64,000 bases of DNA from Hafnia alvei (GCF_964063325.1 NZ_OZ061315.1:3596001-3660000), one strand, 5' to 3'. Shown: positions 8,521 through 18,308, counted from the first letter of the stretch. The notes: generated from the letters alone by a model not told the origin. Translations and numbers: made by a program.

Positions 8521-10377
8521 TCAGATAGACAGCTTGTTGATGCGCTTGCCGCCGTACAATAGGTTTACGATGGCACGAGTACCGATGATGGCGGTAAACA
8601 TTGACGTCGCCACACCAATACCGGTCGTGATCGCAAAGCCTTTAATTGCCCCGGTGCCAACGGCATACAGGATGATGACCTTGATAAGCGTCGTAACGTT
8701 AGCATCAAAAATGGAGCTGAATGCGCCTTGATAACCTTCGTTGATCGCCTGCTGTACTGAACGCCCGTTACTAAGTTCTTCCTTAATACGTTCGTTTATC
8801 AGTACGTTAGCATCTACTGCTACTGCAAGGGTTAACACAATCCCCGCAATACCCGGCATGGTCAGAGTCGCCCCCGGCAGCAGAGACATAATCCCAACGA
8901 TTAGCACGAGGTTAGCCAGCAACGCAGAGGTCGCTATCAGACCAAATTTCTTATAGAAGAACAGCATGAACAGGATCGAGATAACCAAACCAGCCAAGCA
9001 CGCTTCCAGACCTTGGGTAATATTCTCAGCGCCTAGAGTCGGGCCGATAGTGCGTTCTTCAACGATCTGAATTGGCGCAATCAACGCACCCGCGCGCAGC
9101 AGCAACGAAAGCTGACGTGCTTCATTCGGGTTATCGATACCGGTGATACGGAAGCTATTCCCCAAACGAGACTGAATAGTCGCAACGTTAATCACTTCTT
9201 CTTGCTTAGCCAGAATTGATTTGCCGCCCGCATCTTTCTTACCGCTGTCTTTATACTCAACGAACAGAGTTGCCATCGGTTTACCGATGTTATCCTTCGT
9301 AAAGTTAGACATCGCGCTACCACCGGCGCTGTCGAGCGAGATATTAACCTGAGGGCGGTTAAACTCGTCTTGGCTCGAGGTAGAATCGGTAATATGATCG
9401 CCGGTCAGGATAACGCGCTTATACATCACGATCGGACGCCCATCACGTGTGTACTTCACTTCGGAATCGCCCGGCACACGTCCACTAGCAGCAGCAGTGC
9501 TGTCAGCATTCGAGTTTACCAAACGGAATTCCAAGGTCGCGGTTGCACCCAGAATTTCTTTTGCACGTGCAGTATCTTGAATACCCGGCAGCTCAACCAC
9601 GATGCGATCTGCACCTTGACGCTGAACGAGCGGTTCGGCAACACCCAACTGGTTGACGCGGTTACGCAAGATATTGATGTTCTGCTGAACAGCATATTCG
9701 CGAGCTTCTTGCAGACGCTGATCGGTCATTACTGCTTTCAGACCATTATCGCCAACCTTGCTAAAGACTAGATTATTAAGGTAACGAGGCGAAAGATAGC
9801 TGCTCGCTTTATCACGAGTCGCTGCATCACGGAATGTAATCAGGACGCCATTGGAGGAACCGTCAGTTTTACGGATTGTTGAATATGGAATGCCCTTTTC
9901 ACGCAAATCACTGCGCAGCATATCCATACTTTGCTCTTGCAGTTTGCTCAGAGCCGTTTCCATATCAACCTGCATCAGGAAGTGCACACCACCGCGCAGA
10001 TCCAGACCTAACTTCATCGGTTCCGCGCCAATGGCTTCAAGCCACATCGGCGTTGCCGGAGCAAGGTTCAATGCAATAACGTATTTGTCGCCCAGCATAT
10101 CCATCAGCACTTCACGTGCACGGAGCTGAACGTCAGTATCTTTGAAGCGTGCCAAAATGGCACCATTTTCCAGCGCAATAGACTTGCTGGCGATGTGCTG
10201 TTTTTCAAGCTCATCACGGACTTGGACCAGTGTTGTTTCACTGGCGGCGACACCGCGCGCGCCAGTGATCTGAACAGCCGGATCCTCGCCATAAAGGTTA
10301 GGAAGTGCGTAAAGCAGACCAACGGCTAGCGCCACGATCAGCATGATGTACTTCCACAAAGGATAACGGTTTAACAC
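8521..10377 (-). CDS. secD: Protein translocase accessory subunit SecD
   Basis: 618 residues from the GTG at 10377, which has an AAGGGA ribosome site and gives an N-terminus (LNRYPLWKYIML) matching E. coli; an upstream ATG at 10401 would add 8 residues. It has an N-terminal membrane segment, a large periplasmic domain (LGLDLRGGVHFLMQVD, GADRIVVELPGIQD) and a C-terminal membrane block with AVAVDANVLINERIKEEL. SecD supports late steps of export in complex with SecF and YajC. It lies 28 bp downstream of yajC. Confidence 0.97.
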   Translation of the reverse strand: MLNRYPLWKYIMLIVALAVGLLYALPNLYGEDPAVQITGARGVAASETTLVQVRDELEKQHIASKSIALENGAILARFKDTDVQLRAREVLMDMLGDKYVIALNLAPATPMWLEAIGAEPMKLGLDLRGGVHFLMQVDMETALSKLQEQSMDMLRSDLREKGIPYSTIRKTDGSSNGVLITFRDAATRDKASSYLSPRYLNNLVFSKVGDNGLKAVMTDQRLQEAREYAVQQNINILRNRVNQLGVAEPLVQRQGADRIVVELPGIQDTARAKEILGATATLEFRLVNSNADSTAAASGRVPGDSEVKYTRDGRPIVMYKRVILTGDHITDSTSSQDEFNRPQVNISLDSAGGSAMSNFTKDNIGKPMATLFVEYKDSGKKDAGGKSILAKQEEVINVATIQSRLGNSFRITGIDNPNEARQLSLLLRAGALIAPIQIVEERTIGPTLGAENITQGLEACLAGLVISILFMLFFYKKFGLIATSALLANLVLIVGIMSLLPGATLTMPGIAGIVLTLAVAVDANVLINERIKEELSNGRSVQQAINEGYQGAFSSIFDANVTTLIKVIILYAVGTGAIKGFAITTGIGVATSMFTAIIGTRAIVNLLYGGKRINKLSI

Positions 10378-10405
10378 GGCAGTTCCCTTAGGGAAAATCA
10401 AAAAA

Positions 10406-10738
10406 TTACAGCGCTTTCATCGTACCTTTCGGCAGAACAGCGGTCACGAAATCACGTTTGATGATAACTTCGGTGGTATCGTTCAGAGCAATGGCAATGT
10501 AACCCGTCTCAGCAACTTTCGTTACGCGACCGATCAAACCGCCGTTGGTCAGAACTTCATCACCCTTGCTGATGGCATCCATCAGTTTTTTATGTTCTTT
10601 CGCACGTTTCTGCTGTGGACGCAGGATCATGAAATAGAAAATCAGGCCGAACACTACCAGCATGATAACCAAAGAGTACGGGCTGCCCTGAGCCGGTGCC
10701 CCAGCAGATGCCACAGCGTCGGAAATGAATAAACTCAT
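10406..10738 (-). CDS. yajC: Sec translocon accessory subunit YajC
   Basis: 110 residues with one membrane segment (LVIMLVVFGLIFYFMIL) followed by RPQQKRAKEHKKLM and a small cytoplasmic domain with GDEVLTNGGLIGRVTKV. It is part of the SecDF-YajC complex. The order tgt-yajC-secD-secF is conserved across Enterobacterales. Confidence 0.97.
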   Translation of the reverse strand: MSLFISDAVASAGAPAQGSPYSLVIMLVVFGLIFYFMILRPQQKRAKEHKKLMDAISKGDEVLTNGGLIGRVTKVAETGYIAIALNDTTEVIIKRDFVTAVLPKGTMKAL

Positions 10739-10808
10739 CTAAATATCCCTCATTATTAACTACAGATTGAATGCAACTACAAACAGCCAGAAACAAGCCA
10801 TTCTAAAA

Positions 10809-10833
10809 GCCGGCAGGTATCGCTCCTGCCGGC
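10809..10833 (-). terminator. Hairpin downstream of tgt
   Basis: GCCGGCAGG and CCTGCCGGC form a 9-bp perfect stem with a 7-nt loop just after the tgt stop; on the minus strand only four T follow. It may be a weak terminator or an intercistronic stabilising hairpin before yajC. Confidence 0.6.
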
Positions 10834-10839
10834 CTAAAT

Positions 10840-11967
10840 TTATTTGGCGCCCACTGGCGGAACAGGTTTACCCTGTCGACCATAAAAATCGGCCACGAAC
10901 TCGTCTAATTTACCGTCTTCAATGGCCTGACGTAAACCAGCCATCAAACGCTGATAATAGCGCAAGTTGTGGATCGTGTTTAAGCGAGCACCAAGAATTT
11001 CATTACAACGGTCAAGGTGATGCAAATAAGCACGGCTATAGTTGCGGCAGGTATAGCAATCACACTCTGCATCCAGCGTTGTGACGTCATCTTTATATTG
11101 GGCGTTACGGATTTTTACAATACCGTTGGTCACAAACAAATGACCATTACGCGCATTTCGAGTTGGCATCACGCAATCGAACATGTCGATTCCGCGGCGT
11201 ACACCTTCCACCAAATCTTCCGGTTTACCTACGCCCATCAGGTAGCGAGGCTTATCCTCAGGAATTTGCGGACAAACATGTTCCAGAATACGGTGCATGT
11301 CTTCCTTTGGCTCGCCCACGGCCAAGCCGCCCACAGCGTAACCATCAAAGCCGATATCTACCAGCCCTTTTAGTGATACATCTCGTAAATCTTCGTAAAC
11401 ACCGCCCTGAATAATCCCGAACAGAGAGTTTTTATTGCCCAGTTCATCAAAGCGCTGACGGCTGCGTTTTGCCCAGCGCAGAGACATCTCCATAGAGCTC
11501 TTGGCGTAATCCCAATCAGCAGGGTACGGCGTACACTCATCAAAGATCATGACGATATCAGAACCCAGATCGTACTGAATTTCCATCGATTTTTCAGGAC
11601 TTAAGAAAATCGGTGAGCCGTTGATCGGGTGGCGGAAATGGACACCTTCCTCTTTGATTTTACGCATTTTGCCTAGGCTAAAGACCTGAAAACCACCGGA
11701 ATCGGTCAGAATAGGACCTTTCCACTGCATGAAGTCATGCAAATCGCCGTGTAGTTTCATAATTTCCTGTCCTGGACGTAGCCAAAGGTGGAAAGTATTA
11801 CCCAGCAAGATTTGTGCGCCGGTTTCTTTCACCTCTTCTGGCGTCATTCCTTTAACGGTACCGTAGGTCCCAACAGGCATAAACGCAGGTGTTTCAACCA
11901 CGCCACGATCGAAAATCAAACGACCGCGACGAGCACGGCCATCTGTAGTATCTAATTCGTACTTCAC
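10840..11967 (-). CDS. tgt: tRNA-guanine transglycosylase (queuine tRNA-ribosyltransferase)
   Basis: 375 residues from a GTG start at 11967 with a GGAGG site upstream; E. coli Tgt also begins KxELDTTDGRARRGRL. It swaps guanine 34 of GUN-anticodon tRNAs for preQ1 on the way to queuosine. Catalytic-region motifs include ILTDSGGFQVFSLG and DCVMPTRNARNGHLF; the zinc site is visible as ECDCYTCRNYSRAYLHH. Follows queA. A hairpin (CATCAGA/TCTGATG, 11981-12001) lies just before the ribosome site and might tune initiation. Confidence 0.97.
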   Translation of the reverse strand: MKYELDTTDGRARRGRLIFDRGVVETPAFMPVGTYGTVKGMTPEEVKETGAQILLGNTFHLWLRPGQEIMKLHGDLHDFMQWKGPILTDSGGFQVFSLGKMRKIKEEGVHFRHPINGSPIFLSPEKSMEIQYDLGSDIVMIFDECTPYPADWDYAKSSMEMSLRWAKRSRQRFDELGNKNSLFGIIQGGVYEDLRDVSLKGLVDIGFDGYAVGGLAVGEPKEDMHRILEHVCPQIPEDKPRYLMGVGKPEDLVEGVRRGIDMFDCVMPTRNARNGHLFVTNGIVKIRNAQYKDDVTTLDAECDCYTCRNYSRAYLHHLDRCNEILGARLNTIHNLRYYQRLMAGLRQAIEDGKLDEFVADFYGRQGKPVPPVGAK

Positions 11968-12122
11968 TCAAAACCTCCAGCATCAGAAAAACAGTCTGAT
12001 GTTGCATTCCTAATGGAAAGAAGCCCTATTCAACATACCCGTCAGAGCGGGAAGCTAAACATTTTATGGGCAAAAATTGGCCCGTATGCTGCGTCTTATC
12101 AACAGCTCTACGGGCCACGAAA

Positions 12123-13196
12123 TCACTCAGCAGAGATTTTTTCTTGCTCTGCTAGCTCGCTACGGGTAATAAACATGGCATCCCCATAGCTAAAGAAACG
12201 ATATTCCTTCGCCACCGCTTCGTGGTACGCATGCATAGTATTTTGATAACCCGCAAAAGCAGACACCAACATGATCAACGTAGATTCAGGCAAATGGAAG
12301 TTGGTTATCAGAGCATCAATCACCTGATAGTGATAGCCCGGATAGATAAAGATTTGCGTGTCATCAAAAAATGGCGTGATGAGTGCATCTTTTGCCGCCG
12401 CTGCCGCGCTTTCGATCGATCGAACGGACGTTGTTCCTACCGCAATAACGCGATTGCCACGCGCCTTACATGCCAGCACAGCATCAACCACATCCTGTGG
12501 CACTTCGGCATATTCGGAATGCATGGTGTGATTTTCGATGGTATCAACACGCACTGGCTGGAACGTCCCCGCGCCAACATGCAGTGTCACAAAGGCCATC
12601 TCAACGCCTTTGGCGCGTAGTTTTTCTAGCAACGGCTCATCAAAGTGCAGACCCGCAGTCGGTGCAGCTACGGCACCAGGACGGGAACTATAGACAGTTT
12701 GATACAGTTCACGGTCGGCATCTTCGTCAGGACGGTCGATATAAGGTGGTAATGGCATATGACCCGCTGCATTCAGGATCGTCAGCACATCACGACCGTC
12801 GTCAAAGCGCAGTTCAAATAACGTGTCATGACGTGCAACCATGGTGGCACGAATATCTTCGTTATCCCCCAGCAGCAGCTCAGCCCCAGGTTTAGGCGAC
12901 TTCGAAGCGCGCACATGTGCCAATACTCGGGTATCGTCCAGCACACGCTCAACCAATACTTCTAGTTTACCGCCACTGGCTTTGCGGCCAAACAGACGAG
13001 CAGGAATAACGCGGGTATTATTGAAAATCAGCAGGTCGCCTGCTTCAATTTTATCCAGAACATCAGTGAAAACGCCGTGCTCTAATTTTCCCGTTGGCCC
13101 GTCTAGCGATAACAAACGGCACGCGCTACGCTCTGCTTGTGGATAGCGAGCAATAAGGTTATCGGGAAGTTCAAACGAAAAATCAGAAACACGCAT
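12123..13196 (-). CDS. queA: tRNA preQ1(34) S-adenosylmethionine ribosyltransferase-isomerase
   Basis: 357 residues, the family length. QueA transfers and isomerises the ribose of SAM onto preQ1-tRNA to make epoxyqueuosine. Typical stretches are FSFELPDNLIARYPQ at the N-terminus, FNNTRVIPARL, GAVAAPTAGLHF, THLHVGAGTFQPV-like residues (seen as FVTLHVGAGTFQPVRV) and ITNFHLPESTLIMLVSAFAG. It is the first gene of the queA-tgt-yajC-secDF run. Confidence 0.97.
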   Translation of the reverse strand: MRVSDFSFELPDNLIARYPQAERSACRLLSLDGPTGKLEHGVFTDVLDKIEAGDLLIFNNTRVIPARLFGRKASGGKLEVLVERVLDDTRVLAHVRASKSPKPGAELLLGDNEDIRATMVARHDTLFELRFDDGRDVLTILNAAGHMPLPPYIDRPDEDADRELYQTVYSSRPGAVAAPTAGLHFDEPLLEKLRAKGVEMAFVTLHVGAGTFQPVRVDTIENHTMHSEYAEVPQDVVDAVLACKARGNRVIAVGTTSVRSIESAAAAAKDALITPFFDDTQIFIYPGYHYQVIDALITNFHLPESTLIMLVSAFAGYQNTMHAYHEAVAKEYRFFSYGDAMFITRSELAEQEKISAE

Positions 13197-13247
13197 GGTT
13201 AGTATTCACTCTATATATAGCAGACGTAGGAGCACGCAAAAAACAGG

Positions 13248-13293
13248 CCGCTTAGTCTAGAGCCGCAAGCGTTCGGCTGCAACTGTTAAGCGG
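13248..13293 (-). other. Nested inverted repeat upstream of queA
   Basis: Outer stem CCGCTTA (13248-13254) with TAAGCGG (13287-13293), inner stem AGCCG (13261-13265) with CGGCT (13274-13278). It lies 52 bp before the queA start and could form a structured leader or a cruciform. It has no T tract. Role unknown. Confidence 0.45.
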
Positions 13294-13382
13294 TTAAGGA
13301 TGTTATTAGTCTTTATTAATAGGAATCCTTACCCACATAAAAACATGGATTAAACATCTTCATTCTCATTTATAATGGTTAG

Positions 13383-13964
13383 ATGAATTTTCTCGCACAC
13401 CTTCATCTTGCCTCACTGGCCAACAGCTCGCTGTATGGCAATATTTTGGCCGACTTTGTCCGCGGTAACCCACAGGGAAATTACTCAGAAAAGGTTATCG
13501 ACGGCATATTCATGCATCGCAGAGTTGATGTGATGATCGACCGCCTCCCGCAAGTTTTAGAGGCGAAACGCTTTTTCCGCGAAGAATTTCGCCGCGTTGC
13601 GCCCATCACGCTTGATGTCGTATGGGATCATTTTCTCGCCCTGCACTGGCAAGAATTGGAGCCAGACATCTCTCTACATGCTTTCGTTAACCGTGCTCAA
13701 ATTGAAATTGTGCCGATGCTGCCAAATTCTCCAGAGCGCTTTCAAAACCTCAATGCTTATATGTGGCAAGAGCGCTGGCTAGAACGCTACGCTGAACTGC
13801 CATTTATTGCCAAAGTGTTACAAGGTATGGCAAATCGCAGGCCGAAACTCGGTGCGCTGGCGGGATCTTTTAACGATATCGAAAATAACTACACCCTTCT
13901 TGAGCAAACATTTTGGCAGTTTTATCCACAAATGATCGCCCGAGCAAAGGCAAAGACCCTATAA
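13383..13964 (+). CDS. acpH: Acyl carrier protein phosphodiesterase
   Basis: 193 residues. AcpH removes the 4'-phosphopantetheine prosthetic group from acyl carrier protein. The N-terminal MNFLAHLHLASLANSSLYGN with histidines and aspartate (NILADFVRG), GIFMHRRVDVMID and DVVWDHFLA match the HD-like AcpH family. It is divergent from queA, as in E. coli. Confidence 0.93.
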   Translation: MNFLAHLHLASLANSSLYGNILADFVRGNPQGNYSEKVIDGIFMHRRVDVMIDRLPQVLEAKRFFREEFRRVAPITLDVVWDHFLALHWQELEPDISLHAFVNRAQIEIVPMLPNSPERFQNLNAYMWQERWLERYAELPFIAKVLQGMANRRPKLGALAGSFNDIENNYTLLEQTFWQFYPQMIARAKAKTL

Positions 13965-14186
13965 ACACTGACGCTGTTAACAGTTAGTGCGTTTCCCTAT
14001 TGCCCTTTTTTACAAAAGCGCTATGTTATATACCAATCTTTACTTTTACCCTTTTGCATTATTGATAGGTAAAAGCTATCTTATCAATCGGCGCTTTACG
14101 CTTTATTCACCAACGTTTAATACGTATAGTGACTCCCGACCTAAGAATTTAATCATCCATCCAACATACAATTAACAGGAGTTAAT

Positions 14187-14789
14187 ATGGTCCTGGTTAC
14201 TCGTCAAGCCCCTGACTTTACTGCCGCTGCCGTACTGGGCAACGGTGAAATCGTTGAAAACTTCAACTTCAAAGAATTTACTAAAGGCAAGCCAGCGGTT
14301 GTCTTCTTCTGGCCAATGGACTTCACTTTCGTATGTCCTTCTGAGCTGATTGCTTTTGATCATCGTTACAAAGAATTCAAATCCCGTGGCGTTGAAGTTG
14401 TTGGCGTTTCAATGGACTCTGAATTCGTTCATAACGCATGGCGTAAAACCCCTGTCGACAATGGCGGCATCGGTGAAGTTCAGTATCCACTGGTTGCTGA
14501 CATCAAACACGAAATCATGCAGGCATACGGCATCGAACACCCAGAAGCTGGCGTTGCTCTGCGCGGTTCATTCCTGATCGACAAAGAAGGTGTGGTTCGC
14601 CATCAGGTTGTTAACGACCTGCCTCTGGGCCGTAACATCGATGAAATGCTGCGTATGGTTGATGCGCTGCAGTTCCACGAAGAGCACGGTGATGTTTGCC
14701 CAGCTCAGTGGGAAAAAGGCCAAGAAGGTATGGGCGCGTCTCCAGACGGCGTCGCTAAATACCTGTCTGAAAACGCTGCTAAACTGTAA
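14187..14789 (+). CDS. Typical 2-Cys peroxiredoxin (peroxiredoxin C, AhpC/TSA family)
   Basis: 200 residues with the peroxidatic cysteine in FTFVCPSE (Cys50) and the resolving cysteine in DVCPAQW (Cys171). It reduces hydrogen peroxide and organic peroxides, normally recycled by thioredoxin. A GGIG motif (sensitivity-type loop) follows the TPVDN segment, but the C-terminal YF motif of hyperoxidation-sensitive enzymes is absent (ends GVAKYLSENAAKL). A good ribosome site (ACAGGAG) precedes the ATG. It is followed by its own terminator, so likely monocistronic. Confidence 0.95.
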   Translation: MVLVTRQAPDFTAAAVLGNGEIVENFNFKEFTKGKPAVVFFWPMDFTFVCPSELIAFDHRYKEFKSRGVEVVGVSMDSEFVHNAWRKTPVDNGGIGEVQYPLVADIKHEIMQAYGIEHPEAGVALRGSFLIDKEGVVRHQVVNDLPLGRNIDEMLRMVDALQFHEEHGDVCPAQWEKGQEGMGASPDGVAKYLSENAAKL

Positions 14790-14810
14790 TTCAGTTAGCA
14801 ATGTGAGAAA

Positions 14811-14834
14811 AGCGGCCAATTGGCCGCTTTTTTA
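14811..14834. terminator. Terminator between peroxiredoxin gene and malZ
   Basis: AGCGGCCA pairs with TGGCCGCT, followed by a run of T on the plus strand and preceded by AAAA, so it can work for both convergent genes. Confidence 0.9.
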
Positions 14835-14850
14835 TTAGCTAAAGGATGTA

Positions 14851-16680
14851 TTAGGCAGCAGACCACTGCCAGACAGTTGCACTTTCGGTAGGTAAAGTCA
14901 GTTCGATATAGTCAGCCTCTTGAGCCAATTTCCCCTCGCCGTCGAATTTTTCCCAACTGCCCGTCGGAATTATTGGCGAATTAGACAAAACACAGTGTCC
15001 TTCGCCATCTCGTTGCAGAGCAATGAGCAGCGTTTCATCTTCATACTGACGAACAAATACCAGCGTATTGGCGCGAGCATGTACCACCATGCATCCGCCT
15101 CGCCGTAATGCGTTACTGTGGTGTCTTAAGGTGGTGATCTGTTTAGTTAACGCCAATAAATCACCGTCCCAGCGTGACTCATCCCACGGGAATGTTTTAC
15201 GGCAAAACGGATCGTTGCCTCCATCAAGACCAATTTCATCACCGTAATATAAACATGGCACGCCAATCCAGGTGAAGAGCCAAACTAGCGCCATGCGCAT
15301 ACGCTGTGGTTTATCGGCCAATAAAGTTAAAAAGCGCGCGGTGTCATGACTATCCAGTTGATTGAACATAGCCAACTGCTGAGTATGCGATAAGCCTGCC
15401 CGGTAGCCGTCCATCCACTCGGCACACTGCTGAGCATCAAGCTGGATCAGCTGATAAGCCACATCAACCCCGGCTAAAAACGAACGCACTGGCAGCGCAA
15501 ACCCCATATAGTTCATCGCGCCATCTTCCACACCAGCCTGCAGCCAGCGCCGCGCATCACCAAAGTGCTCACCAAATACATAAGCGTGGGGATTTTCATT
15601 TTTTACCGCACGATACATCCCAGCAAGGTGATGCAAGTTACCCCGTGCAGTCCCTCCTTCCCCCAGCATATGCACCACATCAAGCCTCCAGCCATCAATG
15701 TGGTAAGGCTCTCTCAACCAGTGCCGCAGTACGCTATCGTCCGCCTGATAAACGCTGTCCACCACGGCCTGACTCGAGAAGTCAAGCTTGGGTAACGTTG
15801 AGTTTCCTTTCCAATCAAGCACTCGTCCGTCAGCGGTAAAAGTGAAACGTGTACGATGAGGAGAGGCAAGATCGTAAAATGCCCCACCCGTACGTTGCTG
15901 ATAACGATCAAACCACGGATGGGTATCTCCCGTATGGTTAAAGACGCCGTCAAGGATCAGACGCATGCCCAACTTTTGCGTTGCCTCACGCAGGCGTACC
16001 AACGCGTCATTACCGCCAAGATAGGGATCGACCTGATAATAATCTTCAGTGTCATATTTGTGGTTGCTAGGAGCGGTAAAGATCGGATTGAGATACAGAG
16101 CTGTAACACCAATCTCCTGCAGATAAGGTAAACGTTCGACAATTCCGTCTAAATCACCGCCGTAAAAAGTGGAAGAGGCATTTTCCTCCGTCAAAGGATC
16201 GTCCCAGTCTTTGCGAATTACCTTGCGCTGCACTGCATGGTGATAATAACTGTCATTTTCCACCGAATGATCCTGTCCGCTCGCGGCGAAACGATCGGGG
16301 AAGATCTGATAAAAAACTTGATCGGCAACCCACTCCGGCGACTGCGTAGGGATCTCTACCGCAAATTGCTCCATCTGCGCTGGAGGAACGACACTGAAGC
16401 CCTGCGGCCCAAACCACTGCTGCCGATCGTCCCACAAAAATTTAAAGCAGTAGCGGCGTACGGCTTCACCGGCCAGCAGCGTGAGATCGGCCTGATAACA
16501 GATAAAATGCCCCTGTTTTTCTGGCTGCATCGTCAACAGCCACTCTTCATTATCGGGCTCGCATCTCAACATAACCTGCTGCGGCAGTTCATCGTCTCCC
16601 TGCACCCAAAGACGGATCTCAAGATGCTCCGCGTGATAACGTACATACGGTGGTACCGGTAAATGCCAGGCAAACAACAT
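14851..16680 (-). CDS. malZ: Maltodextrin glucosidase MalZ
   Basis: 609 residues from the ATG at 16680 (MLFAWHLPVPP, like E. coli; GGGGGAT ribosome site upstream); a GTG 15 bp further up is less likely. MalZ cuts glucose from the reducing end of maltodextrins in the cytoplasm. It belongs to glycoside hydrolase family 13: DGVFNHTGD, the nucleophile aspartate in GWRLDVVHMLGE, the acid glutamate in FGEHFGDA and the transition-state aspartate in QLDSHDTARF are all present. Convergent with the peroxiredoxin gene. Confidence 0.96.
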   Translation of the reverse strand: MLFAWHLPVPPYVRYHAEHLEIRLWVQGDDELPQQVMLRCEPDNEEWLLTMQPEKQGHFICYQADLTLLAGEAVRRYCFKFLWDDRQQWFGPQGFSVVPPAQMEQFAVEIPTQSPEWVADQVFYQIFPDRFAASGQDHSVENDSYYHHAVQRKVIRKDWDDPLTEENASSTFYGGDLDGIVERLPYLQEIGVTALYLNPIFTAPSNHKYDTEDYYQVDPYLGGNDALVRLREATQKLGMRLILDGVFNHTGDTHPWFDRYQQRTGGAFYDLASPHRTRFTFTADGRVLDWKGNSTLPKLDFSSQAVVDSVYQADDSVLRHWLREPYHIDGWRLDVVHMLGEGGTARGNLHHLAGMYRAVKNENPHAYVFGEHFGDARRWLQAGVEDGAMNYMGFALPVRSFLAGVDVAYQLIQLDAQQCAEWMDGYRAGLSHTQQLAMFNQLDSHDTARFLTLLADKPQRMRMALVWLFTWIGVPCLYYGDEIGLDGGNDPFCRKTFPWDESRWDGDLLALTKQITTLRHHSNALRRGGCMVVHARANTLVFVRQYEDETLLIALQRDGEGHCVLSNSPIIPTGSWEKFDGEGKLAQEADYIELTLPTESATVWQWSAA

Positions 16681-16897
16681 AAAATTATCCCCCACGAATG
16701 ATTAACGCAGAGCATGCCACGTTGCGATTAGGCCGCACTCCTCTATAACCACTTTTTATAGGGATGAGCGAGGGGGAGGATAGCGATGATTATGTTTATA
16801 TTGGTGCTTTGCTTCGCTTCTGGTTGACTGAAAACGCCAAGTCGTTAGCCTATGTCAGGTTATTGCGTCAAAATATTTGAAAGAAAAGGGAAGCTCA

Positions 16898-18148
16898 ATG
16901 CACAACACACTGAAACGATGGCTAGAACAGTATGGAATCGAGTTCACACATGTGACTTCGCTCATTCTTGTTATTGGCCTCATTATGGTGACTGCGGTCA
17001 TCATTCATCTGCTTTTGCATCGGGTGCTACTTTCTCGCTTAGAAAAGCGCGGTCAGCACAGCAAAATGCTATGGCTGAAAGTGATTACCCAGCATAAGCT
17101 TTTTCATCGCGTAGCCTTTACGTTACAAGGCGTTATCGTCAATATCCAAGCGGTATTCTGGCTACATCCCGGCACTGACGCGGGCGATGCCCTGATTATC
17201 TGCGCACAAATGTGGGTAATGCTGTACGCGCTACTTTCATTCTTTTCGCTGTTGGATACGCTACTCGATCTCACGCGCAGTATGTCTATCGCAGAGCAAC
17301 TGCCTTTGCGAGGTATATTCCAAAGCCTAAAATTGGTTGCGGCAATCATCATCGGCATTTTGATGATTTCGCTTCTGATAGGCCAGTCGCCGCTGCTATT
17401 AATTAGCGGTTTGGGGGCCATGGCTGCGGTGCTAATGTTAGTGTTTAAAGACCCTATCTTAGGTTTGGTTGCCGGTATTCAGCTCTCTGCAAACAACATG
17501 CTTAAGCTGGGTGACTGGCTGGAAATGGCTAAATATGGTGCGAACGGTACCGTTGTTGATGTTGGTCTGACGACGGTCAAAGTACGCAACTTTGATAACA
17601 CCATCACCATGATCCCAACCTATGCGCTGGTGTCTGATTCTTTTATCAACTGGCGTGCTATGTCAGAATCCGGTGGGCGTCGAATCAAACGCAGTTTGAA
17701 TATTGATACCACCAGCGTTCACTTTATGTCAGATGAAGAGCATCAACGGCTGATGAAAAGCGCGTTGTTGGCACCTTATATCGATGCCAAAACCCAAGAG
17801 ATCAAGACCTATAACAATGGGTTGCATGCCGATCTCAGCTCACCGCTAAATGGTCGGCGGATGACAAATTTGGGTACCTTTCGCGCCTATCTAATTGCCT
17901 ATCTCAATGCGCATCCGCAGATCCGTAAAGACATGACTCTCATGGTTCGGCAGCTTGCGCCAACGTCTGACGGTTTGCCTCTGGAAATCTATGCTTTCAC
18001 CAATACAACGGTGTGGGCTCAGTATGAAAGCATTCAGGCCGATATTTTTGATCACACTTTCGCGATTATTTCCGAGTTTGGACTGCGCGTGCATCAAACC
18101 CCGACAGGTAACGATATGCGGGCAATAGGCCGCACACAGCTAAACTAA
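16898..18148 (+). CDS. ybdG: Miniconductance mechanosensitive channel YbdG (MscS family)
   Basis: 416 residues from the ATG at 16898 (AAGGGAAGC ribosome site), nearly the E. coli length of 415; a TTG 21 bp upstream is in frame but unlikely. About five membrane segments in the first 190 residues end in the MscS pore block GLGAMAAVLMLVFKDPILG. The beta domain follows (NMLKLGDWLEMAKYG, GTVVDVGLTTVKVRNFDN) and a cytoplasmic C-terminal domain. It opens under membrane tension during mild hypo-osmotic stress. Confidence 0.94.
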   Translation: MHNTLKRWLEQYGIEFTHVTSLILVIGLIMVTAVIIHLLLHRVLLSRLEKRGQHSKMLWLKVITQHKLFHRVAFTLQGVIVNIQAVFWLHPGTDAGDALIICAQMWVMLYALLSFFSLLDTLLDLTRSMSIAEQLPLRGIFQSLKLVAAIIIGILMISLLIGQSPLLLISGLGAMAAVLMLVFKDPILGLVAGIQLSANNMLKLGDWLEMAKYGANGTVVDVGLTTVKVRNFDNTITMIPTYALVSDSFINWRAMSESGGRRIKRSLNIDTTSVHFMSDEEHQRLMKSALLAPYIDAKTQEIKTYNNGLHADLSSPLNGRRMTNLGTFRAYLIAYLNAHPQIRKDMTLMVRQLAPTSDGLPLEIYAFTNTTVWAQYESIQADIFDHTFAIISEFGLRVHQTPTGNDMRAIGRTQLN

Positions 18149-18160
18149 GGCCCACACATC

Positions 18161-18209
18161 CCTTACCTTCAGCTGACATTTCCTCACAGAATTGTTTCTG
18201 AAGGTAAGG
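18161..18209. repeat. 12-bp perfect inverted repeat upstream of the small exported gene
   Basis: CCTTACCTTCAG (18161-18172) and CTGAAGGTAAGG (18198-18209) flank a 25-bp centre. It begins 12 bp after the ybdG stop. No T tract follows, so it is more like an operator pair or a large hairpin than a terminator. Confidence 0.8.
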
Positions 18210-18308
18210 AAGCGATGTCAAACATGGCCAAAAATGTCCACCCCCTTCCCTTATAATCAAAACCTGTTATCAATAGCACTCCTTTTATTCACATCAACGG
18301 AGGGGAAA

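Noticed and set aside
13987..14175. 62-codon plus-strand ORF between acpH and the peroxiredoxin gene
   Set aside because: Hydrophobic but without ribosome site and with AT-rich promoter-like composition.
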